64,000 nt of DNA, taken from contig NZ_CP009455.1 in the NCBI RefSeq assembly GCF_000759535.1, positions 3,410,001 through 3,474,000 of the forward strand, written 5' to 3'. Positions 33,366 through 41,479 of this stretch are shown here, in pieces; the first letter of the stretch is position 1; each line of letters starts with the position of its first letter. The notes below the pieces were generated by a model that saw only the letters and a program-made list of their open reading frames with translations, did no database searches and was not told the DNA's origin. The position numbers were made by a program, and so were the translations under genes. Source of the stretch: Pseudomonas cremoricolorata (GTDB taxonomy: Bacteria; Pseudomonadota; Gammaproteobacteria; Pseudomonadales; Pseudomonadaceae).

Positions 33366-34325
33366 ATGAATGAACAACTGTTGAACGTCGTCGTGCGCAA
33401 GCGCGACATCCAGGGGGTCGATGTCGTCGTGCTCGACCTGGAAAGCGCCGATGGCGCGCCCCTGCCGCGCTTCGATGCCGGCGCCCACGTGGATATCCAC
33501 GTAGCACCCGGCCTGGTGCGCCAGTATTCGCTGTGCAGCGACCCCAACGATGTGCGCTGCTACCGCCTTGGCGTGCTCAAGGACCCGGCCTCGCGTGGCG
33601 GTTCCCAGGCCGTGCACGAGGCTTTGCTGGAAGGCCGTGAAGTGCAGATCAGCGCGCCGCGCAATCTGTTTCCGCTGGCCGCCGATGCGCAGCGCAGCGT
33701 GCTGCTGGGCGGTGGTATCGGCATCACCCCGATGATCGCCATGGCCTACGTGCTGCATCAGCAGGGCGCCGCGTTCGAGCTGCACTACTGCGGCCGCTCG
33801 CGCTCGCGCAGTGCCTTTCTCGCCGAGCTGGCCCAGGCGCCGTTCGCCAGCCGGGTGTTCACCCATTTCGACGATGAAGGGCTGGAACAGCGCCTGGACC
33901 TGGCCAAGGTGTTCGGCCACGCCGCGCCGGGCACGCATATGTACACCTGCGGGCCGTCCGGCTTCATGGACTGGGTGATCGAGGGCGCACGCCAGCAGGG
34001 GTATGCCGAAGACCACATCCACAAGGAGTATTTCCAGGTGGAGGTCGACAGCAGCGGCGCCGGTTTCGAGGTGGTCGCCGCGCGCAGCAACAAGACCGTC
34101 CACGTCGCCGAAGGCCAGAGCATTCTCGACGCCCTGGCCGGGGTCGGCATCAAGATCGAAATCTCTTGCGAGCAGGGAGTGTGTGGCACCTGCCTGTGCG
34201 AGGTGCTCGAAGGCGAACCCGACCACCGCGACGTGTACCTGACCGAAGACGAAAAAGCCGCCAACGACCAGATTCTGGTGTGTTGCTCGCGGGCCAAATC
34301 CAACAAGCTCGTGCTGGATATTTGA
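33366..34325 (+). CDS. iacF: IacF, ferredoxin-type reductase of the IacCD dioxygenase
   Basis: A 319-residue PDR/VanB-type reductase: flavin domain (RQYSLCSDP), NAD domain (LLGGGIGITPMIAMAY, MYTCGPSGFMD) and C-terminal [2Fe-2S] domain (CEQGVCGTCLCEVLEGEPDH). It passes electrons from NADH to the Rieske centre of IacC. The fused C-terminal ferredoxin means no separate ferredoxin gene is needed. It is the same length as the reductase at 23273-24232 but far less similar to it than the oxygenase subunits are to theirs. Confidence 0.93.
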   Translation: MNEQLLNVVVRKRDIQGVDVVVLDLESADGAPLPRFDAGAHVDIHVAPGLVRQYSLCSDPNDVRCYRLGVLKDPASRGGSQAVHEALLEGREVQISAPRNLFPLAADAQRSVLLGGGIGITPMIAMAYVLHQQGAAFELHYCGRSRSRSAFLAELAQAPFASRVFTHFDDEGLEQRLDLAKVFGHAAPGTHMYTCGPSGFMDWVIEGARQQGYAEDHIHKEYFQVEVDSSGAGFEVVAARSNKTVHVAEGQSILDALAGVGIKIEISCEQGVCGTCLCEVLEGEPDHRDVYLTEDEKAANDQILVCCSRAKSNKLVLDI

Positions 34326-34336
34326 GGAGAACGACC

Positions 34337-34834
34337 ATGGTCGACACCACTCGCTTTCGCAATGCAATGGCCATGCTCGGTGGCGCCGTTTCCGTGATTA
34401 CCACCGATGGCGAGGCCGGGCGCTTCGGCTTCACTGCCTCGGCAGTGTGCAGCGTCACCGACTCACCGCCCACCTTGCTGGTGTGCATGAACCGCGCCTC
34501 GCATTCCAACGCCCAGTTCAAGGCCAATGGCGCCTTGTGTGTGAACGTGCTGGCCGGCACCCACCAGGAGCTGTCCGGGGCATTCGCCAACCGCACCCTG
34601 AGCATGGACGAACGCTTCGCCAGCGCTGACTGGACGGTGCTGGAAAGTGGCGCGCCGGTGATGCTCGACGCCCTGGTGAACTTCGACTGCCGCATCGTTC
34701 AGGTGCATGAAGTGGGTTCGCACAGCATCTTCTACTGCGAAATCCAGGACATCCGCCAGGGCGGCGCCGACGATGGCCTGGTGTATTTCAACCGCGCCTA
34801 CCACCGCGTTTGCGAGACCTCCAAGGCCTGCTGA
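34337..34834 (+). CDS. iacG: IacG, flavin reductase
   Basis: A 165-residue flavin reductase of the HpaC/RutF family. Marks: FRNAMAMLGGAVSVITTDGE at the N-terminus, GFTASAVCSVTDSPPTLLVC with bound flavin contacts, SHSNAQFKANGALCVNVLAG. It provides reduced flavin, very likely to the monooxygenase IacA. RBS GAGGAGA is strong. It is the last gene of the iacA-G operon and ends eleven bases from the convergent iacR. Confidence 0.92.
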   Translation: MVDTTRFRNAMAMLGGAVSVITTDGEAGRFGFTASAVCSVTDSPPTLLVCMNRASHSNAQFKANGALCVNVLAGTHQELSGAFANRTLSMDERFASADWTVLESGAPVMLDALVNFDCRIVQVHEVGSHSIFYCEIQDIRQGGADDGLVYFNRAYHRVCETSKAC

Positions 34835-34845
34835 GCAGGCCCGAT

Positions 34846-35325
34846 TCAGAGCGTTTCGAGGTTATGGAAGACGGTTTCGAGCATGCGGTTGAGCCGCTGC
34901 ACCTGGGCTTCGGTGAGGCCCTTGAAGCTGCGCTGGAATAACTCGTGGGTCACCTCCTGCATGCGTGCGATGGCCTGCAGGCCGGTGTCGGTGATACGCA
35001 CTTGGGTAACCCGGCCATCCTCGGCGCTTTGCGCGGTGTCGACCAAGCCGTCGTCTTTCATGCGGTAGACGATCTTGGTGATGGTCGAGAGCTTGGCGAT
35101 GGCGTGGGTGGAGATTTCCGAAATGCTCGACTCGCCGTTCTCGTTGAGGATCCACAGCACCCGCCAGCGCGGCACGTCGAGGTCGACCTTCTTCAGCAGG
35201 CGCTCCATGTTCTGGGTGTAGCGACCGTGCGCCCGGGCCAGCCAGTAGAAGGGGAAGTCCTCTTTGCGGAAGTCTTCGCTGGCCGGGTCGTGGTGGCTGG
35301 GGCTCTTGCTCTTGCGGGTGGTCAT
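34846..35325 (-). CDS. iacR: IacR, MarR-family repressor of the iac genes
   Basis: A 159-residue MarR winged-helix protein: LDVPRWRVLWILNENGESSI, HAIAKLSTITKIVYRMKDDG (recognition helix) and the wing region EDGRVTQVRITDTGL. The start is uncertain: ATG 35325 gives a typical MarR length, while in-frame ATGs at 35340 and 35361 are possible, none with a strong Shine-Dalgarno sequence. IacR proteins are reported to repress iac operons and respond to indole-3-acetate. It is divergent from iacH. The 22-bp sequence shared by the iacA and iacH promoters is the obvious candidate binding site. Confidence 0.9.
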   Translation of the reverse strand: MTTRKSKSPSHHDPASEDFRKEDFPFYWLARAHGRYTQNMERLLKKVDLDVPRWRVLWILNENGESSISEISTHAIAKLSTITKIVYRMKDDGLVDTAQSAEDGRVTQVRITDTGLQAIARMQEVTHELFQRSFKGLTEAQVQRLNRMLETVFHNLETL

Positions 35326-35447
35326 GGGGGCTATACACATGTGCGGAAAGAGTGGCGACATGATAGACGTTTCGCGCCGTTCGAGCACCGCCTGGTTACG
35401 CTGTCAGGCCTGTGATGACGCGTCCGCGTGGTGGAAGGTCGCAGGAC

Positions 35448-35469
35448 TATTCAATTGACAATTCACGTA
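35448..35469 (+). promoter_or_regulatory. iacH promoter/operator, 22 bp identical to the one before iacA
   Basis: All 22 bases match those at 28965-28986, including TTGACA and TTCACGTA. It lies 63 bp upstream of the iacH start in the iacR-iacH divergent gap. It probably acts as -35 region plus IacR operator. Confidence 0.65.
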
Positions 35470-35531
35470 TCTGGTACAACCTTGGTGCGGCGCTGCAACA
35501 GCGCTTCGCGAGCCACAGAAGGATTACAACA

Positions 35532-36668
35532 ATGACAATCATCATCCAGTCGCTGGCCTTGGGCGGCGACGGCCCACGCGTCGCATTGAAAGACACCATC
35601 GACGTCGCCGGCACACCGACCCAGGCCTCCAGCCGCGCTTTGCGTGATGCGGCGCCGGCCGAGCGGCATGCCGAGGTGGTGGAACACCTGCTGGCCGCCG
35701 GGGCGCGCCTGACCGCCAAGGTCGGCCTGCACGAGCTGGCCTTCGGCACCACCGGCATCAACCACTACACCGGAACGCCGCGCAACCCGCGATACCCCGA
35801 GCGCATTCCGGGGGGCTCGTCGAGCGGCTCGGCCGCGGCCGTGGCCGCCGGGCTGGTGGACTTCAGCCTGGGCACCGACACCGGCGGCTCGATTCGCATC
35901 CCGGCCTGCTGCTGCGGGGTGTTTGGCTTCAAGCCCAGTTTTGGCCGGATCAGCCGCGTCGGGGTGATGCCGGCGCAAAGCAGCCTTGATTGCGTCGGCC
36001 CGCTGGCTGCCAGCCTGCCGATGCTGATTCGCGCGATGGGCATGATCGACCCGACCTTCCAGCCGGCGCCCGTGCCGGATGCCGTGAGCATCGGCGTGGT
36101 CACGGTGCCTGCCGAAGCGGCGGTGGCCGACACCGTGCAGGCGGCGCTCGGGGCCAGTGGCCTGAGCCTGGGTGAAGTGGAGCTGGACGACTTCGTGCCT
36201 GCCTACGCGGCTGGCATGGTGTTGATCAACCGCGAAACGTTCGACGCCTGCGGCCACCTGCTGGCCGGTGACGGTGTCGGTGCCGACATCGCCGGGCGTC
36301 TGGCTGCTGCCGGGCAAACCAGCGATCAGGCGCTGGCCGAAGCCGAGCAGGTGCGCCAGCGCTTCACCGCCCAGGTCGATCAGGCCCTGAGCCGCTTCGA
36401 CGTGCTGGCTCTGCCGACCATGCCCGACTTTCCCCTGCGTGTTGTCGATGCCGCCGACACCCGCGCCGTGCTAGGCATGACCTCGCTGGTGCGGCCGTTC
36501 AATCTCTCGGGCCACCCGGCCCTGAGCGTGCCGCTGGGCAGCGCCAGCGGGCTGCCGGTGGGGCTGCAACTGATCGCCGCCAAGGGTGCCGACGCGCAGC
36601 TGCTGGCCGTCGCCGAGCGGTTGTTGCTCAACCTGTGTGGCGCCGAGCGTCCAGGAGAATCGGCATGA
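35532..36668 (+). CDS. iacH: IacH, amidase-family protein of auxin degradation
   Basis: A 378-residue amidase-signature enzyme. The Ser-cisSer-Lys triad can be located as Lys in VALKDTIDVAG, cis-Ser in PGGSSSGSAAAVAAG, and the nucleophile Ser in GTDTGGSIRIPA. ATG 35532 has AGAAGGA upstream. It probably hydrolyses an amide bond formed when the indole ring is opened in the pathway. Coupled to iacI by a four-base overlap. Confidence 0.9.
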   Translation: MTIIIQSLALGGDGPRVALKDTIDVAGTPTQASSRALRDAAPAERHAEVVEHLLAAGARLTAKVGLHELAFGTTGINHYTGTPRNPRYPERIPGGSSSGSAAAVAAGLVDFSLGTDTGGSIRIPACCCGVFGFKPSFGRISRVGVMPAQSSLDCVGPLAASLPMLIRAMGMIDPTFQPAPVPDAVSIGVVTVPAEAAVADTVQAALGASGLSLGEVELDDFVPAYAAGMVLINRETFDACGHLLAGDGVGADIAGRLAAAGQTSDQALAEAEQVRQRFTAQVDQALSRFDVLALPTMPDFPLRVVDAADTRAVLGMTSLVRPFNLSGHPALSVPLGSASGLPVGLQLIAAKGADAQLLAVAERLLLNLCGAERPGESA

Positions 36669-37180
36669 GCGAGCTCGCCAGCCTCAAGGCACGCCTGCAA
36701 GTGTTGGAAGACCAGCAGGCGATTCGCGTGTGCATCAACCGCTACATGACGCTGTGCGATGCATTGGATGCCGACACCCCGCTGGACGAACTGGCCGGGT
36801 TGTTCACCGCTGATGCCCGCTGGGAAGGCAAGGGCGCGCGCTATGCGTCGAGTTTTGGCGGCTATCAGGGCCGCGAGGCGATCCGCGCCATGTTCGCCAC
36901 CTACATGAAGACCCCGGCGCACTTCGCCCTCAACGTGCATTTCCTCACCAGCGAAGTGATCGAGGTCGACAGCCAGCAGGGGCAGGGCAGTTGGGTGATG
37001 CTGCAGACCAGCAGCTTCGCCGATGGCGCGTCGCACCTTAACGCTGCGCGCTTGAGCGTGCGCTTTGCGGTCGAAGACGGGCAATGGCGCATCGCGCATT
37101 TCCAGACCGAAAACCTGTTCAGCCGCCCGACCCGGGCCTGGGATGACAGCGCGCCGCTGCCGGTGCCTGGCCAGCGCTGA
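36665..37180 (+). CDS. iacI: IacI, SnoaL-like protein of auxin degradation
   Basis: A 171-residue SnoaL/NTF2-fold protein (LEDQQAIRVCINRYMTLCDA, LFTADARWEGKG, YQGREAIRAMFATYM, RLSVRFAVEDGQWRIAHFQT). GGAGA precedes the ATG, which overlaps the iacH stop. Matches the last gene of the known iac clusters. Members of this fold act as isomerases, dehydratases or small ring-modifying enzymes; the precise step is not firmly known. Two hairpins follow at 37280-37338. Confidence 0.88.
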   Translation: MSELASLKARLQVLEDQQAIRVCINRYMTLCDALDADTPLDELAGLFTADARWEGKGARYASSFGGYQGREAIRAMFATYMKTPAHFALNVHFLTSEVIEVDSQQGQGSWVMLQTSSFADGASHLNAARLSVRFAVEDGQWRIAHFQTENLFSRPTRAWDDSAPLPVPGQR

Positions 37181-37279
37181 GCGCTTGCCGTACGCCTGTC
37201 GCCTGGCAGGCCTGACCAAATCCCCGGCAAGGTCGAACATGACCGCGCCGGGTGATCCCCGCACACTGATGCCGTGATG

Positions 37280-37338
37280 ATGGCCACGCCTGGCGTGGCC
37301 ATTGCCTGGATGCGGTGTGGCCGCCCGATGAGGGCGGC
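37280..37338 (+). terminator. Two consecutive hairpins after iacHI
   Basis: ATGGCCACGCC and GGCGTGGCCAT (37280-37302) form an 11-bp near-perfect palindrome. GCCGCCC and GGGCGGC (37320-37338) follow. Neither has a strong T-run, so this may be a terminator or an mRNA-stabilising structure between iacI and the MFS gene. Confidence 0.45.
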
Positions 37339-37384
37339 GCCGTTGCGTGTGAACCAACCACGATAATAAAAGCAGGATTCACGT

Positions 37385-38593
37385 ATGAGCTCGATCAAGG
37401 CTAATCCGATTGACAAGGTCTCGGTGTACATCGCCGCTGGGCTGGTGTCCGGCGCGGGTGCGCTGTTGTTGAACGTGTTGCCGCTGCTGTTCGGCGCCCT
37501 GGCGGAGAAGTTCGCCCTCGGGGAGAACCAGCTCGGCAACCTGGCGCTGGCCATGAACCTGGGCTTCGGCCTGCTGGGCTTGGCCTCGTTGCTGTGGGTG
37601 CGACGAGTGAGCTGGCGGGTGATCTCGGCGTTGTCATCGCTGCTGGTGATCGCCATGGTGCTGTACGTGGTGCTCGAACCCTCGTTCGAAGCACTGTTTC
37701 TGGTCATGGCGTTGGCGGGGGCGGGCACCGGCGCGCTGTATGCGCTGGCCATGACCATCTTCGGTGACAGTTCGCAGCCAGAGCGGGCCTTCGGCTTCAA
37801 ACTGGGTATCGAAACCGTGCCGGGAGCCTTGCTGCTGGTGCTGCTGCCGGTGGCGGTGATGCCGGTGTGGGGCTTTCACGGCATGCTGGTGACCATCGCT
37901 CTGTCGATGCTGCTGATGGGTATCGTGCCGCTGGCCTGGGTGCCGGTGCGCAGCGAACGACCGGTGCAGGCCGCAGGGTTTTCCGCCGAGGCGTATGCGC
38001 TGCGCCGGCCGATCGTCTGGTTGAGCCTGCTCTCGAGTCTGGTGTTCCTCACCGGGATCATGGCGGTCTGGGCGTTTCTGGAACTGATCGGCAAGAAGAC
38101 CGGCCTCGCCTCCGACACCATCGGCACGGTGCTGGCGGTGGGCTTCATCATCAATGCTGGCGGCGGTTTCATCGCCTCATCGATTGGCCTGAAGGCCGGT
38201 CGCTTCCTGCCGGTGGCAGCCATCATTCTGGCCGAATGCGTGGGCCTGGTGATGCTCGGCCAGTTCGCCTCGCTGACCAGTTACGTGATCGGCGCGGTGC
38301 TGTTCCTGTTCTCCATCAGCTTCGTGCTGGCCTACACCTTCGGCATCATGGCCGAGTTCGATGTCTCGGGAAAACTCGTTGCCTTGGGCGCCCTGTGCCT
38401 GTCGGCCGGCGCAGCGTTCGGCCCGGCCATCAGCGGCCTGCTGATCGAGCGCTATGGCTATTCGGCAGCGTTGATGTTCTCGGCGGCCTGCTCGGTGGTC
38501 GCGCTGGCCGCCTACGGCGCCGCAGTGCTGCGCTCACAGCACATCCTGCGCCGCGAGCAACCGGGTGAGGGTGCGGTGCTGTCGCGGCTGTGA
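37385..38593 (+). CDS. MFS transporter, candidate indole-3-acetate carrier
   Basis: A 402-residue inner-membrane protein with twelve hydrophobic segments and no obvious drug-exporter signature (start MSSIKANPIDKVSVYIAAGL; GFGLLGLASLLWVRRVSWRV in loop 2-3). It follows iacHI on the same strand. The sequence GATTCACGT runs into its start codon, resembling the iac motif core, but this is short and may be chance. As the only transporter directly behind the iac genes it is the best candidate for uptake or export of auxin. Confidence 0.82.
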   Translation: MSSIKANPIDKVSVYIAAGLVSGAGALLLNVLPLLFGALAEKFALGENQLGNLALAMNLGFGLLGLASLLWVRRVSWRVISALSSLLVIAMVLYVVLEPSFEALFLVMALAGAGTGALYALAMTIFGDSSQPERAFGFKLGIETVPGALLLVLLPVAVMPVWGFHGMLVTIALSMLLMGIVPLAWVPVRSERPVQAAGFSAEAYALRRPIVWLSLLSSLVFLTGIMAVWAFLELIGKKTGLASDTIGTVLAVGFIINAGGGFIASSIGLKAGRFLPVAAIILAECVGLVMLGQFASLTSYVIGAVLFLFSISFVLAYTFGIMAEFDVSGKLVALGALCLSAGAAFGPAISGLLIERYGYSAALMFSAACSVVALAAYGAAVLRSQHILRREQPGEGAVLSRL

Positions 38594-38662
38594 CGGCACT
38601 GCCCAGGCCAGTTGGCCCGCTCCATGCTTGGCCCTTCTTGCGTCGGGTATTTGTTACCCAAA

Positions 38663-38674
38663 ATCACGTGAAAA
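38663..38674. promoter_or_regulatory. ATCACGTGAAAA site upstream of the FeaR-like gene
   Basis: Identical to the site at 28689-28700. It lies about 40 bp upstream of the AraC-type gene, a suitable place for an operator. Confidence 0.4.
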
Positions 38675-38712
38675 GCGCACTAATATGGGGCGTGTATCGG
38701 CGGAGGTGAGAC

Positions 38713-39612
38713 ATGAATGCTGCACCGTTGAACATCTGGAACGAGCGCGTGCACAGCGTCTGCGGACGCTTCGAAACCCGCTATGACCACTGCCAGAGCC
38801 TGTTCATCGGTGAGTTGCACAAAGTCATGCTGGGCAGCACTGAGGTAGCGTATATCCGCAGCAACGCCAGCGTGATCGCCAAGTCGCGACACGCGGCCGG
38901 AGCCGAGCCTGATCCGTACTGTTTCCTTGTGTTACAGCAGCACGGCGAGATGGACATCGAACTCGGCGACCGCGTGGTGCAGCTGCGCGAGGGTGACCTG
39001 GCGCTGCTCGACTGCGCCACGTCGCTGAAGATGATGCCCAAGGGGCTGTTCGGCCATGTGTCGATTCATTTGCCCAAGGCGCGCCTGGCCGGCATTGGCC
39101 CCGAGCAGTTCGGCAAGCTCTCCAGCACCGGTGCCTGCGGCCAGTTGCTCAGCACGCTGGTGCGCCAGGTGGCCGGCGGTGAGCTGGGTCAATGGGCCTG
39201 CAACGAAGACGGTGCGGGCTTGCAGGACGCCTTGCTGGCCTTGCTCGGTTCGGTGTTGCAGTACCGCGCCAGCGACCCTGCTGCCAGCCTGCATTTGCAC
39301 GAAGTGCAGGCGTTGATTCAGCAGCGCCTCGACTCCCTGCGCCTGAGCCCGGCGTCGCTGGCCGACGAGCTGGGCATCTCCAGCCGGCAGCTGTACCGGC
39401 TGTTCGAAGCGCGTGGCGACAGCGTCTGCCGCTACATCCTGCGCGAGCGTCTGCGCAGGGCCGCGCAAGACCTGCGCAACCCGGCCTGCATGCACCGCTC
39501 GATCACCGACATCGGCGCCGCCTGGGGCTTTGCCGACTCGGCGCACTTCTCCAAGACCTTCAAGAAGCAGATGGGCGTAACCCCGCGCGACTACCGCGCA
39601 GGCAGCCACTGA
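38713..39612 (+). CDS. AraC-family regulator, FeaR-like
   Basis: A 299-residue protein: N-terminal cupin-like sensor domain (about residues 1-175: PDPYCFLVLQQHGEMDIELG, LREGDLALLDCATSL) and C-terminal AraC domain with two helix-turn-helices (SPASLADELGISSRQLYRLF, ITDIGAAWGFADSAHFSKTF). FeaR-type regulators activate phenylethylamine oxidase and phenylacetaldehyde dehydrogenase genes. The next gene is such an aldehyde dehydrogenase, which supports the call. GGAGG is close to the ATG. Confidence 0.82.
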   Translation: MNAAPLNIWNERVHSVCGRFETRYDHCQSLFIGELHKVMLGSTEVAYIRSNASVIAKSRHAAGAEPDPYCFLVLQQHGEMDIELGDRVVQLREGDLALLDCATSLKMMPKGLFGHVSIHLPKARLAGIGPEQFGKLSSTGACGQLLSTLVRQVAGGELGQWACNEDGAGLQDALLALLGSVLQYRASDPAASLHLHEVQALIQQRLDSLRLSPASLADELGISSRQLYRLFEARGDSVCRYILRERLRRAAQDLRNPACMHRSITDIGAAWGFADSAHFSKTFKKQMGVTPRDYRAGSH

Positions 39613-39736
39613 GCGATGCCGCGCAGGGTGTCAGGGGCATACAAGGCGCTGGCATGGGTAGACAAGACGCGTCGCGGTGAGCTGCCTACTCTGGCCGCTC
39701 ATCCGGGGCCAGACCGTCTCCCCGCACAGGACCGCT

Positions 39737-41224
39737 ATGAGCCAAGTACCCGTGTTAGCCAGTGTCGACACTTTTCTGCGTGGCCCCTTGGGCAGCTTCG
39801 TCGACGGCCAGTCCGTCATTGAAGCCGAGCAACCTTCGCTGGCGGTGGTCGACCCGTCCAGCGGCAAGCCGCTGACCGAGCTGCGTGAAGCCAGCCCGGC
39901 GCTGGTCGCGCAGGCCGTGGTGTCGGCACGCCGGGCCTTCGAGCACGCCTGGGGCAGCACCACGCCTTACCAGCGCGGCGTGCTGCTCAACCGCCTGGCC
40001 GATCTGATCGAGGCCAACGGCGAAGAGCTGGCGCAGCTCGAATCGCTCAGCTCGGGCAAGTCGATTCACCTGACCCGGCAACTGGAAGTGCCGCAGAGCG
40101 TGGCCTTCCTGCGTTACTTCGCCGGCTGGGCGAGCAAGATCACCGGGCAGACCATGACCCCTTCGCTGCCTTCGTTGCACGGCGAGCAGTATGCCGCCTT
40201 CACCCGCCGCGAAGCGGTCGGGGTGGTGGCCGGCATCACGCCGTGGAATTTCTCGCTGATGATCGGCATCTGGAAAATCGGCTCGGCGCTGACCTGCGGC
40301 TGCAGCGTGGTGATTAAGCCCAGCGAGTTCACCCCGCTGTCGTTGCTGCGCCTGGCGCAACTGGCGGTCGACGCGGGTATCCCGCCCGGCACGCTGAACG
40401 TGGTCAATGGTCGCGGCGCGGTGGGGCAACAGTTGATCGCCCATCCGCAGGTGGCCAAGGTCTCGTTCACCGGTTCCGTGCCCACCGGAGTGGCCGTGGG
40501 CAAGGCGGCGTTCGACGCCAACCTGACCCGCGTCACCCTCGAGCTGGGCGGCAAGAACCCGGCGGCGTTTCTCGCCGATGTGGACGTCGAGGCGGCGGTG
40601 CAGGGCATCGTGCAGACCGCCTACGTGCACCAGGGCCAGGTCTGCGCGGCGCCTGAGCGGTTGTACATCCACCGCAGCAAGGTCGAGGCGATCTGCGCGG
40701 GTCTGGCCGAACGCCTGGGGCAGATGCAGGTGGGGCATGCGATGGATGAGGCCGCCCAGTTCGGCCCGCTGGCCAACCAGACCCATCACCGCAAGATCGT
40801 CGCCTTGCTCGACCAGGCCAGGTCCCGTGGACAGGTCATGTGCGGCGGCAACGCGCTGCCGGGGCCGGGCTACTTCGTCGAGCCCACCTTGCTGCTGGCT
40901 CAGGGCGCGGATGACCCGTTCATGCGCGAAGAAACCTTTGGCCCGATCGTCTGCGTGCAGCCGTTCGACGATGAAGAAGAGCTGGTCAGGCTGATGAACG
41001 ATTCGCCGTTCGGCCTCGGCGCCAGCGTCTGGACCAACGACCTGAGCAAGGCCATGCGCCTGATTCCGCGCATCGAAGCAGGAACCGTGTGGATCAACAT
41101 GCACACCTTCCTCGACCCGGCGGTGCCGTTCGGCGGGGTCAAGGGGTCGGGGGTAGGGCGCGAGTTCGGTAGCGCGTTCATCGACGATTACACTGAGCTC
41201 AAGTCGGTGATGATGCGCTTCTGA
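39737..41224 (+). CDS. Phenylacetaldehyde/indoleacetaldehyde-type aldehyde dehydrogenase (FeaB/AldA-like)
   Basis: A 495-residue NAD-dependent aldehyde dehydrogenase. Active-site features: VGVVAGITPWNFSLMIGIWK (cofactor binding), SFTGSVPTG, VTLELGGKNPAAFL with the general base Glu, and VHQGQVCAAPERLYI with the catalytic Cys. The close resemblance around the Cys to E. coli FeaB (QGQVCAASSRIYI) points to arylacetaldehydes. In an auxin degradation island the likely substrate is indole-3-acetaldehyde, giving indole-3-acetate. ATG 39737 is preferred over the upstream extension. The gene lies behind the FeaR-like regulator on the same strand. Confidence 0.86.
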   Translation: MSQVPVLASVDTFLRGPLGSFVDGQSVIEAEQPSLAVVDPSSGKPLTELREASPALVAQAVVSARRAFEHAWGSTTPYQRGVLLNRLADLIEANGEELAQLESLSSGKSIHLTRQLEVPQSVAFLRYFAGWASKITGQTMTPSLPSLHGEQYAAFTRREAVGVVAGITPWNFSLMIGIWKIGSALTCGCSVVIKPSEFTPLSLLRLAQLAVDAGIPPGTLNVVNGRGAVGQQLIAHPQVAKVSFTGSVPTGVAVGKAAFDANLTRVTLELGGKNPAAFLADVDVEAAVQGIVQTAYVHQGQVCAAPERLYIHRSKVEAICAGLAERLGQMQVGHAMDEAAQFGPLANQTHHRKIVALLDQARSRGQVMCGGNALPGPGYFVEPTLLLAQGADDPFMREETFGPIVCVQPFDDEEELVRLMNDSPFGLGASVWTNDLSKAMRLIPRIEAGTVWINMHTFLDPAVPFGGVKGSGVGREFGSAFIDDYTELKSVMMRF

Positions 41225-41479
41225 GGTGGCGGCCAGCGCACGGCAACGGGGCATTCGGGAACAGTGCGCCGTTGCTGTCACCAAAAAGTGGCAGCCATAT
41301 CCCTGCAGCGTTCTACGCTAAGCGGACCACGCGCACTCACCATGATCGATCTTTCCCCGGCAGAGGCTCTAGCACGAGGGTGGCTAGAGGCAAGTGGCCA
41401 TTATCGGCGAGGGTGCGCCGATGTGGCACGAATATGGCTTTTGATTCAGTGGAAAATTCTAATAATCGAGTACCTTACC

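Noticed and set aside
30804..34325. Anthranilate or benzoate dioxygenase (AntABC/BenABC)
   Set aside because: The reductase has a C-terminal ferredoxin domain (PDR type), whereas AntC and BenC have it N-terminally. The surrounding genes match iac in full order.
37377..37385. An IacR site overlapping the MFS start codon (ATTCACGTA)
   Set aside because: Nine bases matching the iac motif core are too few to separate from chance, and the position over the start codon is unusual. The upstream TTGACA part is missing.
41342..41479. Start of the AraC regulator at ATG 41342
   Set aside because: The extra 46 residues have no resemblance to the family, and there is no ribosome binding site before this ATG.
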